Source: an uncultured Lachnospiraceae bacterium (GTDB lineage Bacteria > Bacillota > Clostridia > Lachnospirales > Lachnospiraceae). Taken from it: 31,417 nucleotides of DNA. A program made the translations under genes and the position numbers. Location: NCBI GenBank assembly GCA_949076555.1, contig CARUOB010000032.1:1-31417 (forward strand), written 5' to 3'. Numbering within the stretch: position 1 is the first letter of the stretch; each line of letters starts with the position of its first letter. Below are positions 1 through 8,541 of the stretch, in pieces. Under the pieces are notes generated by a model. That model did not search any database, was not told where the DNA came from, and was given only the letters and a program-made list of their open reading frames with translations.

Positions 1-47
1 GATAGCTTCTCCAGCTGCAAGACCCCTGTCGAAACCTTGACTGGCCC
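1..47 (-). ncRNA. ssrA: tmRNA (ssrA), 5' end only
   Basis: The minus strand from about position 47 reads GGGCCAGTCAAGGTTTCGAC followed by AGGGG. This matches the conserved 5' end of tmRNA, whose tRNA-like acceptor strand is followed by GGTTTCGACRGGG. tmRNA with SmpB rescues stalled ribosomes. The rest of the RNA, including the tag reading frame and the 3' half of the tRNA-like domain, lies outside the window. Position directly behind smpB and behind its own promoter (68-96) supports the call, because smpB-ssrA adjacency is common in Clostridia. The exact mature 5' end is set by RNase P processing and is inferred. Confidence 0.8.
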
Positions 48-67
48 TGATTTATTTTTCTGCTAAC

Positions 68-96
68 AGTATATCATTATTCTTTGTACTATGCAA
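68..96 (-). promoter_or_regulatory. sigma-A promoter of ssrA
   Basis: On the minus strand TTGCAT (91-96) and TATACT (68-73) are separated by exactly 17 bases, and a TGA precedes the -10 box, giving an extended -10. It begins right after the smpB stop codon and fires toward the tmRNA 5' end about 20 bases downstream, so tmRNA can be made independently of the smpB transcript. Confidence 0.75.
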
Positions 97-97
97 T

Positions 98-562
98 CTA
101 CAGGTTTTTTATTTTAAATTCTCTCTCATGTTCCCTGCGCAGATCCTTTTTCGCGATATCCTGCCGCTTGTCGTAGAGCTTTTTACCTTTGGCAAGTCCA
201 ATCTCTATCTTTGCCCTGCCATCCTTAAAATAGACCTGCAGGGGAACGACCGTATAGCCCTGCTCCGCCATTCTTCCCGCAAGTTTTCGGATTTCAAACT
301 TATGCATCAGCAGTTTTCTTGTGCGCAGCGGGTCTTTGTTGAATATATTTCCCTTCTCATAAGGGCTCACATTCATGCCGTAGACAAAGGCTTCCCCGTT
401 CTCAATCCGCACAAACGCCTCCTTGATGCTGCACTTGCCCATGCGCAGGGATTTCACTTCCGTGCCGTGGAGCGCAAGGCCCGCCTCGTATTTCTCTTCT
501 ATGAAGTAATCATGGTAAGCCTTTTTATTGTTTGCCACCAGCTTCATGGCTTCTTTCGCCAT
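98..562 (-). CDS. smpB: SsrA-binding protein SmpB
   Basis: SmpB binds the tRNA-like domain of tmRNA and delivers it to ribosomes stalled on broken mRNA. The 154-residue product has the usual family length. It contains the typical N-terminal beta-barrel segments (NKKAYHDYFIEEKYEAGLAL, then GTEVKSLR), the central KRLLMHK-like segment (RKLLMHKFEI) and the basic C-terminal tail (KKLYDKRQDIAKKD) that mimics the anticodon arm. The start at 562 is preferred over an in-frame ATG ten codons upstream, because AAAGGGAGGAG lies a few bases ahead of it. It is the last gene before ssrA and follows rnr in the same direction. RNase R and SmpB are known partners in trans-translation, which fits co-transcription. 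Confidence 0.97.
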   Translation of the reverse strand: MAKEAMKLVANNKKAYHDYFIEEKYEAGLALHGTEVKSLRMGKCSIKEAFVRIENGEAFVYGMNVSPYEKGNIFNKDPLRTRKLLMHKFEIRKLAGRMAEQGYTVVPLQVYFKDGRAKIEIGLAKGKKLYDKRQDIAKKDLRREHEREFKIKNL

Positions 563-584
563 AGTCTCTCCTCCCTTTGATTTG

Positions 585-789
585 CCTGTCAAATTCGTGC
601 AAGCACGATTTGCCTGTCAGACTCGGTCTGGCTCCTGTCAGTTCAGCTCACGCCCATTCGCAAAACCGGGCCTTCGACCCTCTCCGCTGCTTCGCAGCTC
701 CTTTTGCTCATATACGGGCGTTCCCTCAGACCTTCATCCGCCTGTCAAATTCGTGCAAGCACGATTTGCCTGTCAGACTCGGTCTGGCT
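585..789. repeat. 49-bp direct repeat pair with hairpins (family B copy)
   Basis: Positions 585-633 and 741-789 are identical over 49 bases. Each unit holds two small palindromes, CGTGCAAGCACG inside a longer CAAAT...ATTTG stem, and CAGACTCGGTCTG. The right copy covers the rnr stop codon (773-775). The left copy lies just upstream of the smpB ribosome binding site. Between them is another hairpin, GCTGC-TTC-GCAGC (about 692-704). The TGCAAGCA core recurs in the rnr-secG and pgk-tpiA intergenic regions. Confidence 0.85.
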
Positions 790-2911
790 GAACTGGAAAT
801 ATAAAGTCCACTGTCCTTGCCAGGCGGTCTACGCCTTTTACTTGTACGGTGACGCGCTGCCCCAGTTTGTAGGAGGCGCCGCTCTCCTTGCCCACCATCT
901 CGCAGGCCTCCTCATCGTAATAGAAATAGTCGCCTGCAAGCGCGGATACATGGATCAGTCCTTCCACAGTGTTTGGCAGTTCCACATAAATGCCCCACTG
1001 GGTGATGCCGCAGATCACACCGTCATAGATCTCCCCGATGCGCTCCTCCATATACTCCGCCTTTTTCAGTTTATCGGTCTCTCTCTCCGCCTCCGCGGCG
1101 CGCCGCTCCATTTTCGAGACGTGTCTCGCCACCTCCGGCAGTTTGTCCTCATAATGACCGGTGCGCTCTTCGGAAAGTTTCCCGCGGAGCTGTTCCTTGA
1201 TGATGCGGTGAATCTGCAAATCCGGGTAGCGTCTGATGGGAGAGGTAAAATGGCAGTAATATTGACATGCCAGCCCGAAATGTCCCGTGCACTCCACCGT
1301 ATACTTGGCCTGCTTCATGCTCCTAAGCGTCAAACGGCTGATCAGCGTCTCCTCATCCGTATCCGCGATTTTATCGAGGAGCTTCTGCAGCTCCTTCGGG
1401 TGAATCTCATCCCCCGTCTGCTTGATATGATAGCCAAAATTTCTGATAAAGGTCGAAAGTTTCTTTATTTTATCTGAATCCGGCTTTTCGTGGGTCCGGT
1501 ATACAAGGGGCGTCTCCAGCCAGAAAAAGTGCTGGGCCACCGTCTCGTTTGCAATCAGCATAAAGTCTTCAATGATTTTCGTCGCCACGCTGCGTTCATA
1601 GGGTTTGATCTCCAAAGGTCGCCCTTTTTCATCCAGAATGATCTTGCTCTCCGCGAAATCAAAGTCGATGGACCCGCGCTTATGCCTTTTCTTTCTGAGA
1701 AGCGACGCCAGTTCCTCCATCTCTTCAAACATGGGGACAAGCGTCTCGTATGCTTTCCGCTCTGTCTCGTCCTTATCCTCCAGAATCTTTCTGACGGAAG
1801 TGTAGGACATTCTGCGGTCCACCCGGATCACCGTTTCCGCGATCTGATAGTCCGCCACCTCGCCCTTTTCGTTGATCGTCATCAGACAGCTTAAGGCAAG
1901 TCTGTCCACGCCCTGATTTAAGGAGCAGATGCCGTTGGAAAGTTTATGGGGCAGCATAGGAATCACCCTGTCCACAAGATAAACGCTGGTGCCTCTCTTT
2001 AGGGCCTCCCAGTCAAGGGCGGAATTTTCCTGTACGTAATTCGTCACATCCGCGATATGGACGCCCAGATGAAACAGCCCTGCCTCATCCCGGTAGAGGC
2101 TGACCGCGTCGTCCAGATCCTTGGCGTCCTCCCCGTCTATGGTCACCATCCGCAGATCGCGCAGATCCATACGGCCTGTCATGTCCGCCTCCGACACTTC
2201 ATCCGGTGTCCGGTCTGCCTGATTCATCACTTTCTCGCCAAATTCTACAGGAAGCTCGAAGCCCCGCACGATGGACATGATATCCACACCCGGGTCATTT
2301 ATGTGCCCGAGGATTTCCACCACCCGTCCCTCCGGTTTATGGCTCTCATCCCCGTAAGAAATCAGTTCCACCACAACCTTGTGCCCCATAACGGCCCCCT
2401 TGGAGCGCTCCTTCGGCACAAAGATGTCCGTTCCGATCTTGCCGTTATCGGGTATCACAAAACCGAAATTCTGAGACTGCTCGTAAGTGCCTACAAGCTG
2501 CTTCGTGCCGTGTTCTAGAATCCGGACAACCTCCGCCTCCCGTCTTTGGCCGCGCCGCCCGGGCAGAAAGGCAATCTGCACCCTGTCCATATGAAAGGCG
2601 CCGCCTGTTTTGTCTTCGGGAATAAAAAAGTCTTCCTCATATCCCTCGACCTCCACAAACCCAAAGCCTCTGGCGTGGCTGATAAATGTGCCGACAGGAC
2701 GGTTCGCATCCGGTTTCACATATCTGCCCTGCTTCGTAAGCTGTATTTTCCCTTCCGATAAAAGCGCGCCAAGCACCTCCCGGAACACTCCTCTGTCCGT
2801 CGGCGCCACCTGCATAAATGCCGCCAGTTCTTTTTCCTTCATCGGTACATACTGTTCGTCCGCCACCAGCTCGCATATTAAATTTTTCCGTTTTTCAAAT
2901 TGTGTGTCCAT
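773..2911 (-). CDS. rnr: ribonuclease R
   Basis: This is a 3'-to-5' exoribonuclease that degrades structured RNA and takes part in mRNA decay and trans-translation. The 712-residue product has the standard order: N-terminal helical domain, two cold-shock domains (roughly residues 70-130 and 135-200), the RNB catalytic domain (about 245-580) and a C-terminal S1 domain (about 625-705). The metal-binding cluster DGEDAKDLDDAV carries D259, D265, D267 and D268, the expected catalytic aspartates. The motif HIADV also fits the family. The start at 2911 lies behind a GGAAGG site and gives an N-terminus of normal length; an upstream in-frame extension of 35 codons runs into a hairpin repeat and is rejected. 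The gene sits between secG and smpB on the same strand. Confidence 0.97.
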   Translation of the reverse strand: MDTQFEKRKNLICELVADEQYVPMKEKELAAFMQVAPTDRGVFREVLGALLSEGKIQLTKQGRYVKPDANRPVGTFISHARGFGFVEVEGYEEDFFIPEDKTGGAFHMDRVQIAFLPGRRGQRREAEVVRILEHGTKQLVGTYEQSQNFGFVIPDNGKIGTDIFVPKERSKGAVMGHKVVVELISYGDESHKPEGRVVEILGHINDPGVDIMSIVRGFELPVEFGEKVMNQADRTPDEVSEADMTGRMDLRDLRMVTIDGEDAKDLDDAVSLYRDEAGLFHLGVHIADVTNYVQENSALDWEALKRGTSVYLVDRVIPMLPHKLSNGICSLNQGVDRLALSCLMTINEKGEVADYQIAETVIRVDRRMSYTSVRKILEDKDETERKAYETLVPMFEEMEELASLLRKKRHKRGSIDFDFAESKIILDEKGRPLEIKPYERSVATKIIEDFMLIANETVAQHFFWLETPLVYRTHEKPDSDKIKKLSTFIRNFGYHIKQTGDEIHPKELQKLLDKIADTDEETLISRLTLRSMKQAKYTVECTGHFGLACQYYCHFTSPIRRYPDLQIHRIIKEQLRGKLSEERTGHYEDKLPEVARHVSKMERRAAEAERETDKLKKAEYMEERIGEIYDGVICGITQWGIYVELPNTVEGLIHVSALAGDYFYYDEEACEMVGKESGASYKLGQRVTVQVKGVDRLARTVDFIFPVQPDRV

Positions 2912-2933
2912 TCGCCTTCCGTTTCTGCTGTTC

Positions 2934-3062
2934 CTGCGTATAAGCAGACTCGAGATGCTTCGCATCTTACGTTCGCGTTGCTCGTCAGAAGCTCCCGTAC
3001 ACAGCCTTACATGCAAGCATGACGGCTATGCACGGAAGCTTCTGACTCTGCCTATACGCGCA
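2934..3062. repeat. large nested-hairpin intergenic repeat (family B)
   Basis: The rnr-secG spacer folds almost completely. An outer stem pairs CGTATAAGCAG (about 2937-2947) with CTGCCTATACG (about 3048-3058). Inside lie a short hairpin GATGC-TTC-GCATC (2954-2966) and a 21-bp stem joining 2986-3006 to 3025-3045 with three G-T pairs. The long stem is capped by CATGCAAGCATG. The same plan (outer stem, small three-base-loop hairpins, long arm with TGCAAGCA) is seen near 31,060-31,185. No coding potential is seen. Confidence 0.8.
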
Positions 3063-3100
3063 AGAAAGCACCCTTACGCATATGCAAGAGTGCTTTTCAT
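3063..3100 (-). terminator. possible attenuating terminator behind secG
   Basis: Ten or so bases after the secG stop codon the minus strand reads AAAAGCACTCTT, a loop GCATATGCGT, then AAGGGTGCTTTCTT. The stem has one or two wobble pairs and the T tract is interrupted, so it may only partly stop transcription before rnr. Confidence 0.5.
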
Positions 3101-3110
3101 CGTCTAATCC

Positions 3111-3350
3111 TTAGAATAACGTGAGATTCAAAACAACCGCCAGTAACATGAACCCGACCGCAAGCCCCGTCGTAATCTTGACGAGCTTTCCTTCCATCGA
3201 GCGGCCCTTGTTCTTGCCCCAGTAGGTTTCAGCCGCACCGCTGATCGCGCCAAGACCGGCTGACTTTCCCTCCTGCATCAGCACTAATACCACCAACGCG
3301 ATACATATAAAAATATAAATCACAGTAAGTATGATTCTCAATACACCCAT
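3111..3350 (-). CDS. secG: protein translocase subunit SecG
   Basis: SecG is the small accessory membrane subunit of the SecYEG channel. The 79-residue product has two hydrophobic segments (about residues 4-22 and 54-75). Between them is the conserved cytoplasmic loop with LMQEGKSAGLGAISG and a following GAAETYWGKNKGRS-type stretch, which is diagnostic. The start at 3350 is chosen because GGAGG lies seven bases upstream and the protein then has the normal length; a 16-codon upstream extension has no ribosome site. The gene follows a good promoter and leads the rnr-smpB group, an order common in Firmicutes. Confidence 0.95.
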   Translation of the reverse strand: MGVLRIILTVIYIFICIALVVLVLMQEGKSAGLGAISGAAETYWGKNKGRSMEGKLVKITTGLAVGFMLLAVVLNLTLF

Positions 3351-3407
3351 CTTTATCCTCCATTCCAGAAAAAACCAAATTCTTCCTCTGCTGTTCAAAC
3401 AGATTAC

Positions 3408-3436
3408 ATAATACCACAGAAACAGGCATTGTGCAA
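3408..3436 (-). promoter_or_regulatory. sigma-A promoter of secG-rnr-smpB
   Basis: Minus strand TTGCAC (3431-3436) and TATTAT (3408-3413) with a 17-base spacer and a TGG directly before the -10 box. It lies 58 bases upstream of the secG start. Confidence 0.8.
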
Positions 3437-3500
3437 GCCCTAAATTTTATGCGGTTCAGGTATGCAAATCGCAAAACGAATGTGCCGGTCTCCTTTGTTC

Positions 3501-6500
3501 CTATCTCCACCACCAGAAAAACCCTTTCGCCCGGATCGTAAATCGGACGGTTTTGGTGCCGCCATAATTATTCACGCCACGAACCGTCACGCTCGCGGTA
3601 CCCTTATGCACATTGTTTTTATAGCTGCCCGGCACAATTTCATACTGACTGTCGTCAAGTTCTTTCCCTTTCACCTTCACCGTGATCTGGCTCTTTTCCA
3701 GCGTGACAGGCTGTCCCGTGTAAATCTGCTTCTTAACAGACACCGACGCGGAAGAAATGGACGCCTTTGTGATCCGGTACTCGCCTTCCAGCGTCCCCGT
3801 ATAATTGCCGTCCGCATTTGCCTGGGCGCGGACGATGAGGACAGTCCCCGCTGGGATGATATCTTCTTTATCCACGACCGTCCCTGCCGCCCGGGTGGCC
3901 TTTTTCCCGCCTGCCCTGCTCACCTCAGTCTCGTTTTTGTAAAGATAGGTAAACGTTTTTTGATAATCCACCCCCGCCTTTAGGACTTTTCCATTCAAAT
4001 CCGTGATGGACAACTTTGTGGCGTAACTGTTTTTCTTATTCTGGAAGGTTTTGTCCTGTGCCGTCAGTGTAAGCCTGCCGAGATCCTGCGCCGCGATCTG
4101 AAACCCGAGCGCCGTGCCATATGTCCCGCTAAAGTTCCCCTTTCCCTTCACCATAACTGCAGGCTGCTTATTCGCCTTACTGCCGTCATTCACCGCCGTA
4201 TGGTTTCGATACGACAGTGTGTAATCCTTCCCCTCGGACAGCGTCTGCCATACGCCGTCCCTTGTCCTAAACTTTACCGTGACCGCAGGCTTCACACCGC
4301 CTTTGGCATAGGGAACAACCGCCTGCTTCACCTCCGCCGTAAATCTGCTGTCCTTATTTGCCGCAAGGTCAAACTTTTCGATGCGGAAGGTCTTCTTTAT
4401 GCTTCCCGTATACGCGCCTTTTCCCTTTATGGTAACGCTGGCTTTCCCCACGTCGCGGTTGTCGGCATACACCACGTCATAGTCCGTCCCCGCCGTCAGT
4501 GTCCTGCCGTTTTGTGCTACTGTCAGGCTATGCTCTTGGTCATTGCCGTTATAAACCTTATTTTCGATCCCGGATACCGCCGCGCCCTTTAGGGAAATTC
4601 CCGTAATGCGGAATGTCACTTTCTTCGTCCCCGCATATTTCCCTATACCCGTCAAAACAGCCTTCGCTGTTCCTATTTCCGTATGATCCGTATATCTGAC
4701 CGTGTAGTCCGTCCCTTTTACAAGCGGCGTATTCTTATAGGTAACCGTAAGCTCAGGCTCTATCGGCTCCCCTGTATACGTCTGGTTCGGGATTTTCTTT
4801 ACGCTCACTCTGCCAAGCAGGGTACTGTCCGTTATCGTATATGTTACCACCCTTGTCCCTGTAAAATTGCCGCCTTCTTTCGCCACAAGCAGAATCTCAT
4901 AGGTTCCCGCCTCTTTGTAGGCGCCTACTCCCCCGCTTGGATAAGAAACGGTAAAATCCCTGTTCTTTGCCAGTTTCCTGCCATTATAAGACACAACAGG
5001 AACTTTCTTTTGCACCTTTTTGTTATAGGCGGCCGTCATGTCCTCCACGGTTACGCTGTCGCCGTTCAAGGAAACGGGTGTTATTTTAAATGTAGCAGTT
5101 TCCGATCCCGCATAATTCCCCTTTCCTTTGACAGCTATGGTCGGTGCTGTTGCAATCACAGCGGCATCGTTTACTTTTGTGTTATTTTTATAGCTGACCG
5201 TATAGTCCTTTCCGGATTGCAGCTTTTTCTTCCCGTCGTAAACCCGGATCTCCGGTTTTATGGCGGCTCCGGTATAGATGTAGGATTCCTCCACCCCGGC
5301 AATCCACAGGCCATCCGGGATTTTACCGTCTGCGGGAATGTCCTCTGGCCGGACTTCATTGGAGCCGGTGTATGGTATTTCTGTACCGGCGCCGTCGGGG
5401 AGGACTTCCCTGACTATGTTGTCATTTTCATCCAGCACAAGGAGCTGTACCTGTAGCGTGTCAATCTTATCCTCAACACTGACATCCGAATCTGATTTAT
5501 CCCACGCACTGACTGAACTGGTCATTCGCTTACCCGGCGTCAAGGACACATTCGAGTAAACCTGCTCCGTTATTGACAACTTATCCGCAGATGTATCTCT
5601 GATTGTATAAGTTAACGTACCATTATCTTTTCCGAGCAATTCAATAGTATAGGTATCATCATCGAAAAAATAAAAGTTCTTCTGGTCTCTATTTTCACCG
5701 CTTAAGACAATCAAAACTGAGTCTGTTACATTCCCTTCGTCCACGACATTATCCGTGACACTGCCAACCAGATTTCCGAATGAATTGTAAATTTTCAAAT
5801 CCACGGGACACCATGCTCCGCCGCCTTTTCTGGCTCCCCTAAAGTGCTGATCCGCCCCGTTCAGCAGACGCTTCATATAAGACTGCACATAATGTTTACT
5901 AAGGAAACGCCCCCTGTCACCATCATTAAACCAGTACTCCATCCCATATCTGCCGTCCGTAAAGATACCCATATACGGAACCGGGTCCCAGTAATACAGA
6001 ACATTAAAAATATTGGGCACATAAGTCGAAGTCTGCCCTTCTGTCGGCGGTGTGCCAAAAGTATAAGCATAAACATTTTCCCCTCCATAATCCCGAGTCA
6101 AACGATATGCAATTCTGTTTGCGACCGCCCCGCCAAGACTATGCCCTGTCACCAAAAATTTCGTATTACTGCTGTTTATCTTATTATCCAATCCGTTTGT
6201 TTCCAACCACCCTAAAAAACTGCGCCACACATTAGACGCTGGTTCAGAAAAATGATCCCCCACTGAACCTAAATCTGTAAGGAAATCCGTACCCGTTGAC
6301 GTACCGCGACCGACAAGAATTATAATATGTTCTGTTTTGCCTCCATTGCTTATCTCCTTATGCGCAAAGGTAGCTGCCGGATAATTTACCTCCTGCGTGG
6401 TCTCATTATAATTGATTGATTTAATATAATCCACACCAAAATTCTCACCTGCTGCCAGCATGGATTCAATGTCGTTCTTGGAACGCTCCGCTGCCGCCGA

Positions 6501-8108
6501 CAGCGCCAGTGCGACAGTCGAAACATCATGTATGTATTCCGTGGAACTGCGGTCTAAAATATAGTTCCAGCCCCAGACTAGCTGAACCTCCTGCGGATCG
6601 GTAAACTTAAATGACCGGCTTGTCACAATCAGCGTAGGGTCGTTAAACCCTTTTAGCTCTGAATTGTAGTGAATGGTCGCGGAGGTGAGCGGTTCATTAT
6701 CACTCATAATCGTTATGTCACGCCAATCGCTTTCGCTTCCACTATAATAAACATCTATCAGACTGCGACATCCACTAAAGGCAGACTCCCCTATCACCGT
6801 TACACCCAATGGCAGTTCTATGCTTTTCAGCCTATCGCAAGACCAAAAAGCATCCTTGCCAATAGACGTTACACCTGACGGCAGTTCTATACCTGTCAAG
6901 CTGTCACAAGAAAAAAAAGCATTCTCACCTATCGCCGTTATCCCAGACGGCAGTTTTATACTGCTTAGACTGTGGCAAACGGCAAAAGTACCCTTCTCAA
7001 TAATCGTCACACCTGACGGCAGTTTTATACTTGTCAGTTTGCTGCAGCTGCCAAAAGCATACTCCCCAATGCTCGTTACACCTGACGGCAGCTCTATACC
7101 TGTCAGACTTTCGCAATGGCGAAAAGCGTCCTTACCAATAGACGTTACACCTGACGACAGTTCTATGCCCGTCAGGCTTTGACACCACTCAAAAGTACCC
7201 GCCTCAATAATTGTTACGCCTGACGGCAAATTAATACTTATCAGGCTATAACAATTATTAAAAGCAGACTCCCCAATCGTCGTTACGCCTGACGGCAGTT
7301 CTATGCTTGTCAGACCGCCGCACTCATTAAAGGCAAACTCGCCTATCGTCGTTACGCTCGACGCTAACTCTATGCTTGCCAGATTGTGGCACACATAAAA
7401 AGCATATCCCCCTATCGTCGTTACACCTTCCTCTACAACCACCCTCTTAATATTGTTACGATGATATTTATACCAAGGTGCAGATTTCCCCTCCACGTCA
7501 TGAGGAGATTGATAATCCTCCATCGCCCCCGACCCACTGATCGTCAGCACCCCATCCGCAAACTCCCAAGTCACATTCTCTCCGCAGCTTCCCGACGTCA
7601 CGCCCCCTTCAGTCGCAAATGTCTCCGCTGTCACAGACTCCAACTGCTCCGGCAAAACGTCCTCCGCAGCTTCTCCCTGCGCTCCGTCCGCCTCGGTTTC
7701 CTCCGTCTCTTCATCTGTATCTTCCGCCTCGGTTTCCTTCGTCTCTTCATCTGTATCTTCCGCCCCAGTTTCCCCGGCGCTGTCTTCCTCCGCGCCGCCT
7801 ATGTTCTCATCATCCTCCTGCGTTTCTCCCGGGTTCGCAGGCTTGCCGATTTCCGCGCCGCCACCTTCCGGCGGTGTTTCCCCGGTTTCCTTTTCCCCGC
7901 CATCCTCCTCGGGCTCTGTAGCTTCTATTTCCGATTCTTCCTGATTCTGTTTGCCGTTTCCGGTTTCTTCCATCTCCGCACAAACCTCTTCAGATGCCTC
8001 CATACCGCCATTTCCATAATCCGCCGCATTCACTCCCTGCATCGGCGACACAGCGAGCATACTGCAGACCAGCATCACACTTAAAAATTTCCTAAATCTT
8101 TTAGACAT
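3501..8108 (-). CDS. secreted multidomain protein: BspA leucine-rich repeats, class 3 lipase domain, Ig-like repeats
   Basis: The product has 1,535 residues. In order: a signal peptide (cleavage likely after VNA at residue 28); a Glu/Thr-rich acidic linker (about 35-165) with duplicated EDTDEET units; a small TSGSCGENVTW domain; ten 23-residue BspA-type leucine-rich repeats (about 215-455, consensus LPSGVTSIGxxAF); an alpha/beta-hydrolase of the lipase class 3 type (about 490-760) with nucleophile elbow GHSLGG at Ser657 and likely partners Asp708 (YYWDPVPY) and His739; then about seven Ig-like repeats (about 935-1525) with LxxGxDYTVSY and KGKGNYAGT motifs. It ends in GFFWWWR. No LPXTG motif or SLH domain is seen, so the mode of surface attachment is unknown. 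The start at 8108 has GGAGG six bases upstream; ATG at 8114 overlaps that site. Likely role: extracellular adhesion plus ester or lipid hydrolysis (inference). Confidence 0.85.
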   Translation of the reverse strand: MSKRFRKFLSVMLVCSMLAVSPMQGVNAADYGNGGMEASEEVCAEMEETGNGKQNQEESEIEATEPEEDGGEKETGETPPEGGGAEIGKPANPGETQEDDENIGGAEEDSAGETGAEDTDEETKETEAEDTDEETEETEADGAQGEAAEDVLPEQLESVTAETFATEGGVTSGSCGENVTWEFADGVLTISGSGAMEDYQSPHDVEGKSAPWYKYHRNNIKRVVVEEGVTTIGGYAFYVCHNLASIELASSVTTIGEFAFNECGGLTSIELPSGVTTIGESAFNNCYSLISINLPSGVTIIEAGTFEWCQSLTGIELSSGVTSIGKDAFRHCESLTGIELPSGVTSIGEYAFGSCSKLTSIKLPSGVTIIEKGTFAVCHSLSSIKLPSGITAIGENAFFSCDSLTGIELPSGVTSIGKDAFWSCDRLKSIELPLGVTVIGESAFSGCRSLIDVYYSGSESDWRDITIMSDNEPLTSATIHYNSELKGFNDPTLIVTSRSFKFTDPQEVQLVWGWNYILDRSSTEYIHDVSTVALALSAAAERSKNDIESMLAAGENFGVDYIKSINYNETTQEVNYPAATFAHKEISNGGKTEHIIILVGRGTSTGTDFLTDLGSVGDHFSEPASNVWRSFLGWLETNGLDNKINSSNTKFLVTGHSLGGAVANRIAYRLTRDYGGENVYAYTFGTPPTEGQTSTYVPNIFNVLYYWDPVPYMGIFTDGRYGMEYWFNDGDRGRFLSKHYVQSYMKRLLNGADQHFRGARKGGGAWCPVDLKIYNSFGNLVGSVTDNVVDEGNVTDSVLIVLSGENRDQKNFYFFDDDTYTIELLGKDNGTLTYTIRDTSADKLSITEQVYSNVSLTPGKRMTSSVSAWDKSDSDVSVEDKIDTLQVQLLVLDENDNIVREVLPDGAGTEIPYTGSNEVRPEDIPADGKIPDGLWIAGVEESYIYTGAAIKPEIRVYDGKKKLQSGKDYTVSYKNNTKVNDAAVIATAPTIAVKGKGNYAGSETATFKITPVSLNGDSVTVEDMTAAYNKKVQKKVPVVSYNGRKLAKNRDFTVSYPSGGVGAYKEAGTYEILLVAKEGGNFTGTRVVTYTITDSTLLGRVSVKKIPNQTYTGEPIEPELTVTYKNTPLVKGTDYTVRYTDHTEIGTAKAVLTGIGKYAGTKKVTFRITGISLKGAAVSGIENKVYNGNDQEHSLTVAQNGRTLTAGTDYDVVYADNRDVGKASVTIKGKGAYTGSIKKTFRIEKFDLAANKDSRFTAEVKQAVVPYAKGGVKPAVTVKFRTRDGVWQTLSEGKDYTLSYRNHTAVNDGSKANKQPAVMVKGKGNFSGTYGTALGFQIAAQDLGRLTLTAQDKTFQNKKNSYATKLSITDLNGKVLKAGVDYQKTFTYLYKNETEVSRAGGKKATRAAGTVVDKEDIIPAGTVLIVRAQANADGNYTGTLEGEYRITKASISSASVSVKKQIYTGQPVTLEKSQITVKVKGKELDDSQYEIVPGSYKNNVHKGTASVTVRGVNNYGGTKTVRFTIRAKGFFWWWR
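6740..7440 (-). repeat. tandem 69-bp repeats encoding leucine-rich repeats
   Basis: About ten in-frame 69-bp units, most containing a close match to CACCTGACGGCAGTTCTAT on the plus strand. Each encodes one 23-residue BspA-type repeat. The high DNA identity between neighbouring units would allow unit gain or loss by recombination. Confidence 0.85.
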
Positions 8109-8170
8109 TTTCATCCTCCCTACAAACACACCTGACATGCTGTCATTCATCGAATATCCTCTCAGCTACT

Positions 8171-8199
8171 ATCTTATCACAAATTTATTTTACCCTCAA
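8171..8199 (-). promoter_or_regulatory. sigma-A promoter of the lipase/LRR gene
   Basis: Minus strand TTGAGG (8194-8199), 17-base spacer, TAAGAT (8171-8176), with TGA before the -10 box. It lies about 65 bases upstream of the start codon in an AT-rich stretch. The rest of 8200-8368 shows no gene or clear structure. Confidence 0.65.
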
Positions 8200-8368
8200 T
8201 TGAATATTATGCCTTTAAATACCACAAAATATAGTATCTCTAAATATATCTTTCAAACTTCTTTTGCTCAGATCTGCGCAAAAAACGCCGTCCGACAATA
8301 TCCGCCGAACAGCGCCAATTTATCGATATGAATTTACACCGTCTGCTTTCCAATCATTTCAAGATATT

Positions 8369-8541
8369 CTAAACCTTCATAGGTTTCCCCTGCTCAAGCA
8401 TACGCAATACTTTTTCTGCCCCGCCTGTGTTTCCGCAATAATCTCCTCCGGCGTCATATGAATGTGCCGCAGAGAGTTGTACTCACGTATTTTTCTAATA
8501 TCATTCACATCAAATCTACTGCTTATTTCGGGCTTACTCAT
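8369..8541 (-). pseudogene. small partner protein of a PIN-domain gene, probably frameshifted
   Basis: Read directly, this is a 54-codon frame from ATG at 8541 to TGA at 8377-8379, starting MSKPEISSRFDVNDIRKIRE and continuing RHIHMTPEEIIAETQAG. One extra base in the G run near residue 41 would give the more natural ending AEKVLRMLEQGKPMKV with a stop at 8369-8371. The IRKIREYN and MTPEEII pattern is what I recall from small proteins encoded next to PIN-domain genes in Clostridia. A GGAGGAGG stretch precedes the start. It overlaps the end of the PIN fragment by eight bases (ATGAGTAA), a normal toxin-antitoxin-style coupling. Whether the frameshift is real or a sequencing error cannot be told here. 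Confidence 0.55.

Noticed and set aside
704..1477. Long plus-strand open frames opposite rnr, the lipase gene (for example 4683-5456) and btuC (26587-27438).
   Set aside because: They lie antisense to clearly conserved proteins, lack ribosome sites and resemble no family; the low stop frequency is a by-product of the codon use on the other strand.
6740..7440. Regularly spaced repeats that could suggest a CRISPR array.
   Set aside because: The 69-bp units are in frame, lack unique spacers and encode leucine-rich repeats; no cas genes are nearby.
8200..8368. Small plus-strand frames between the PIN remnant and the lipase gene.
   Set aside because: AT-rich sequence, no ribosome site and no recognisable product; best read as promoter and spacer DNA.
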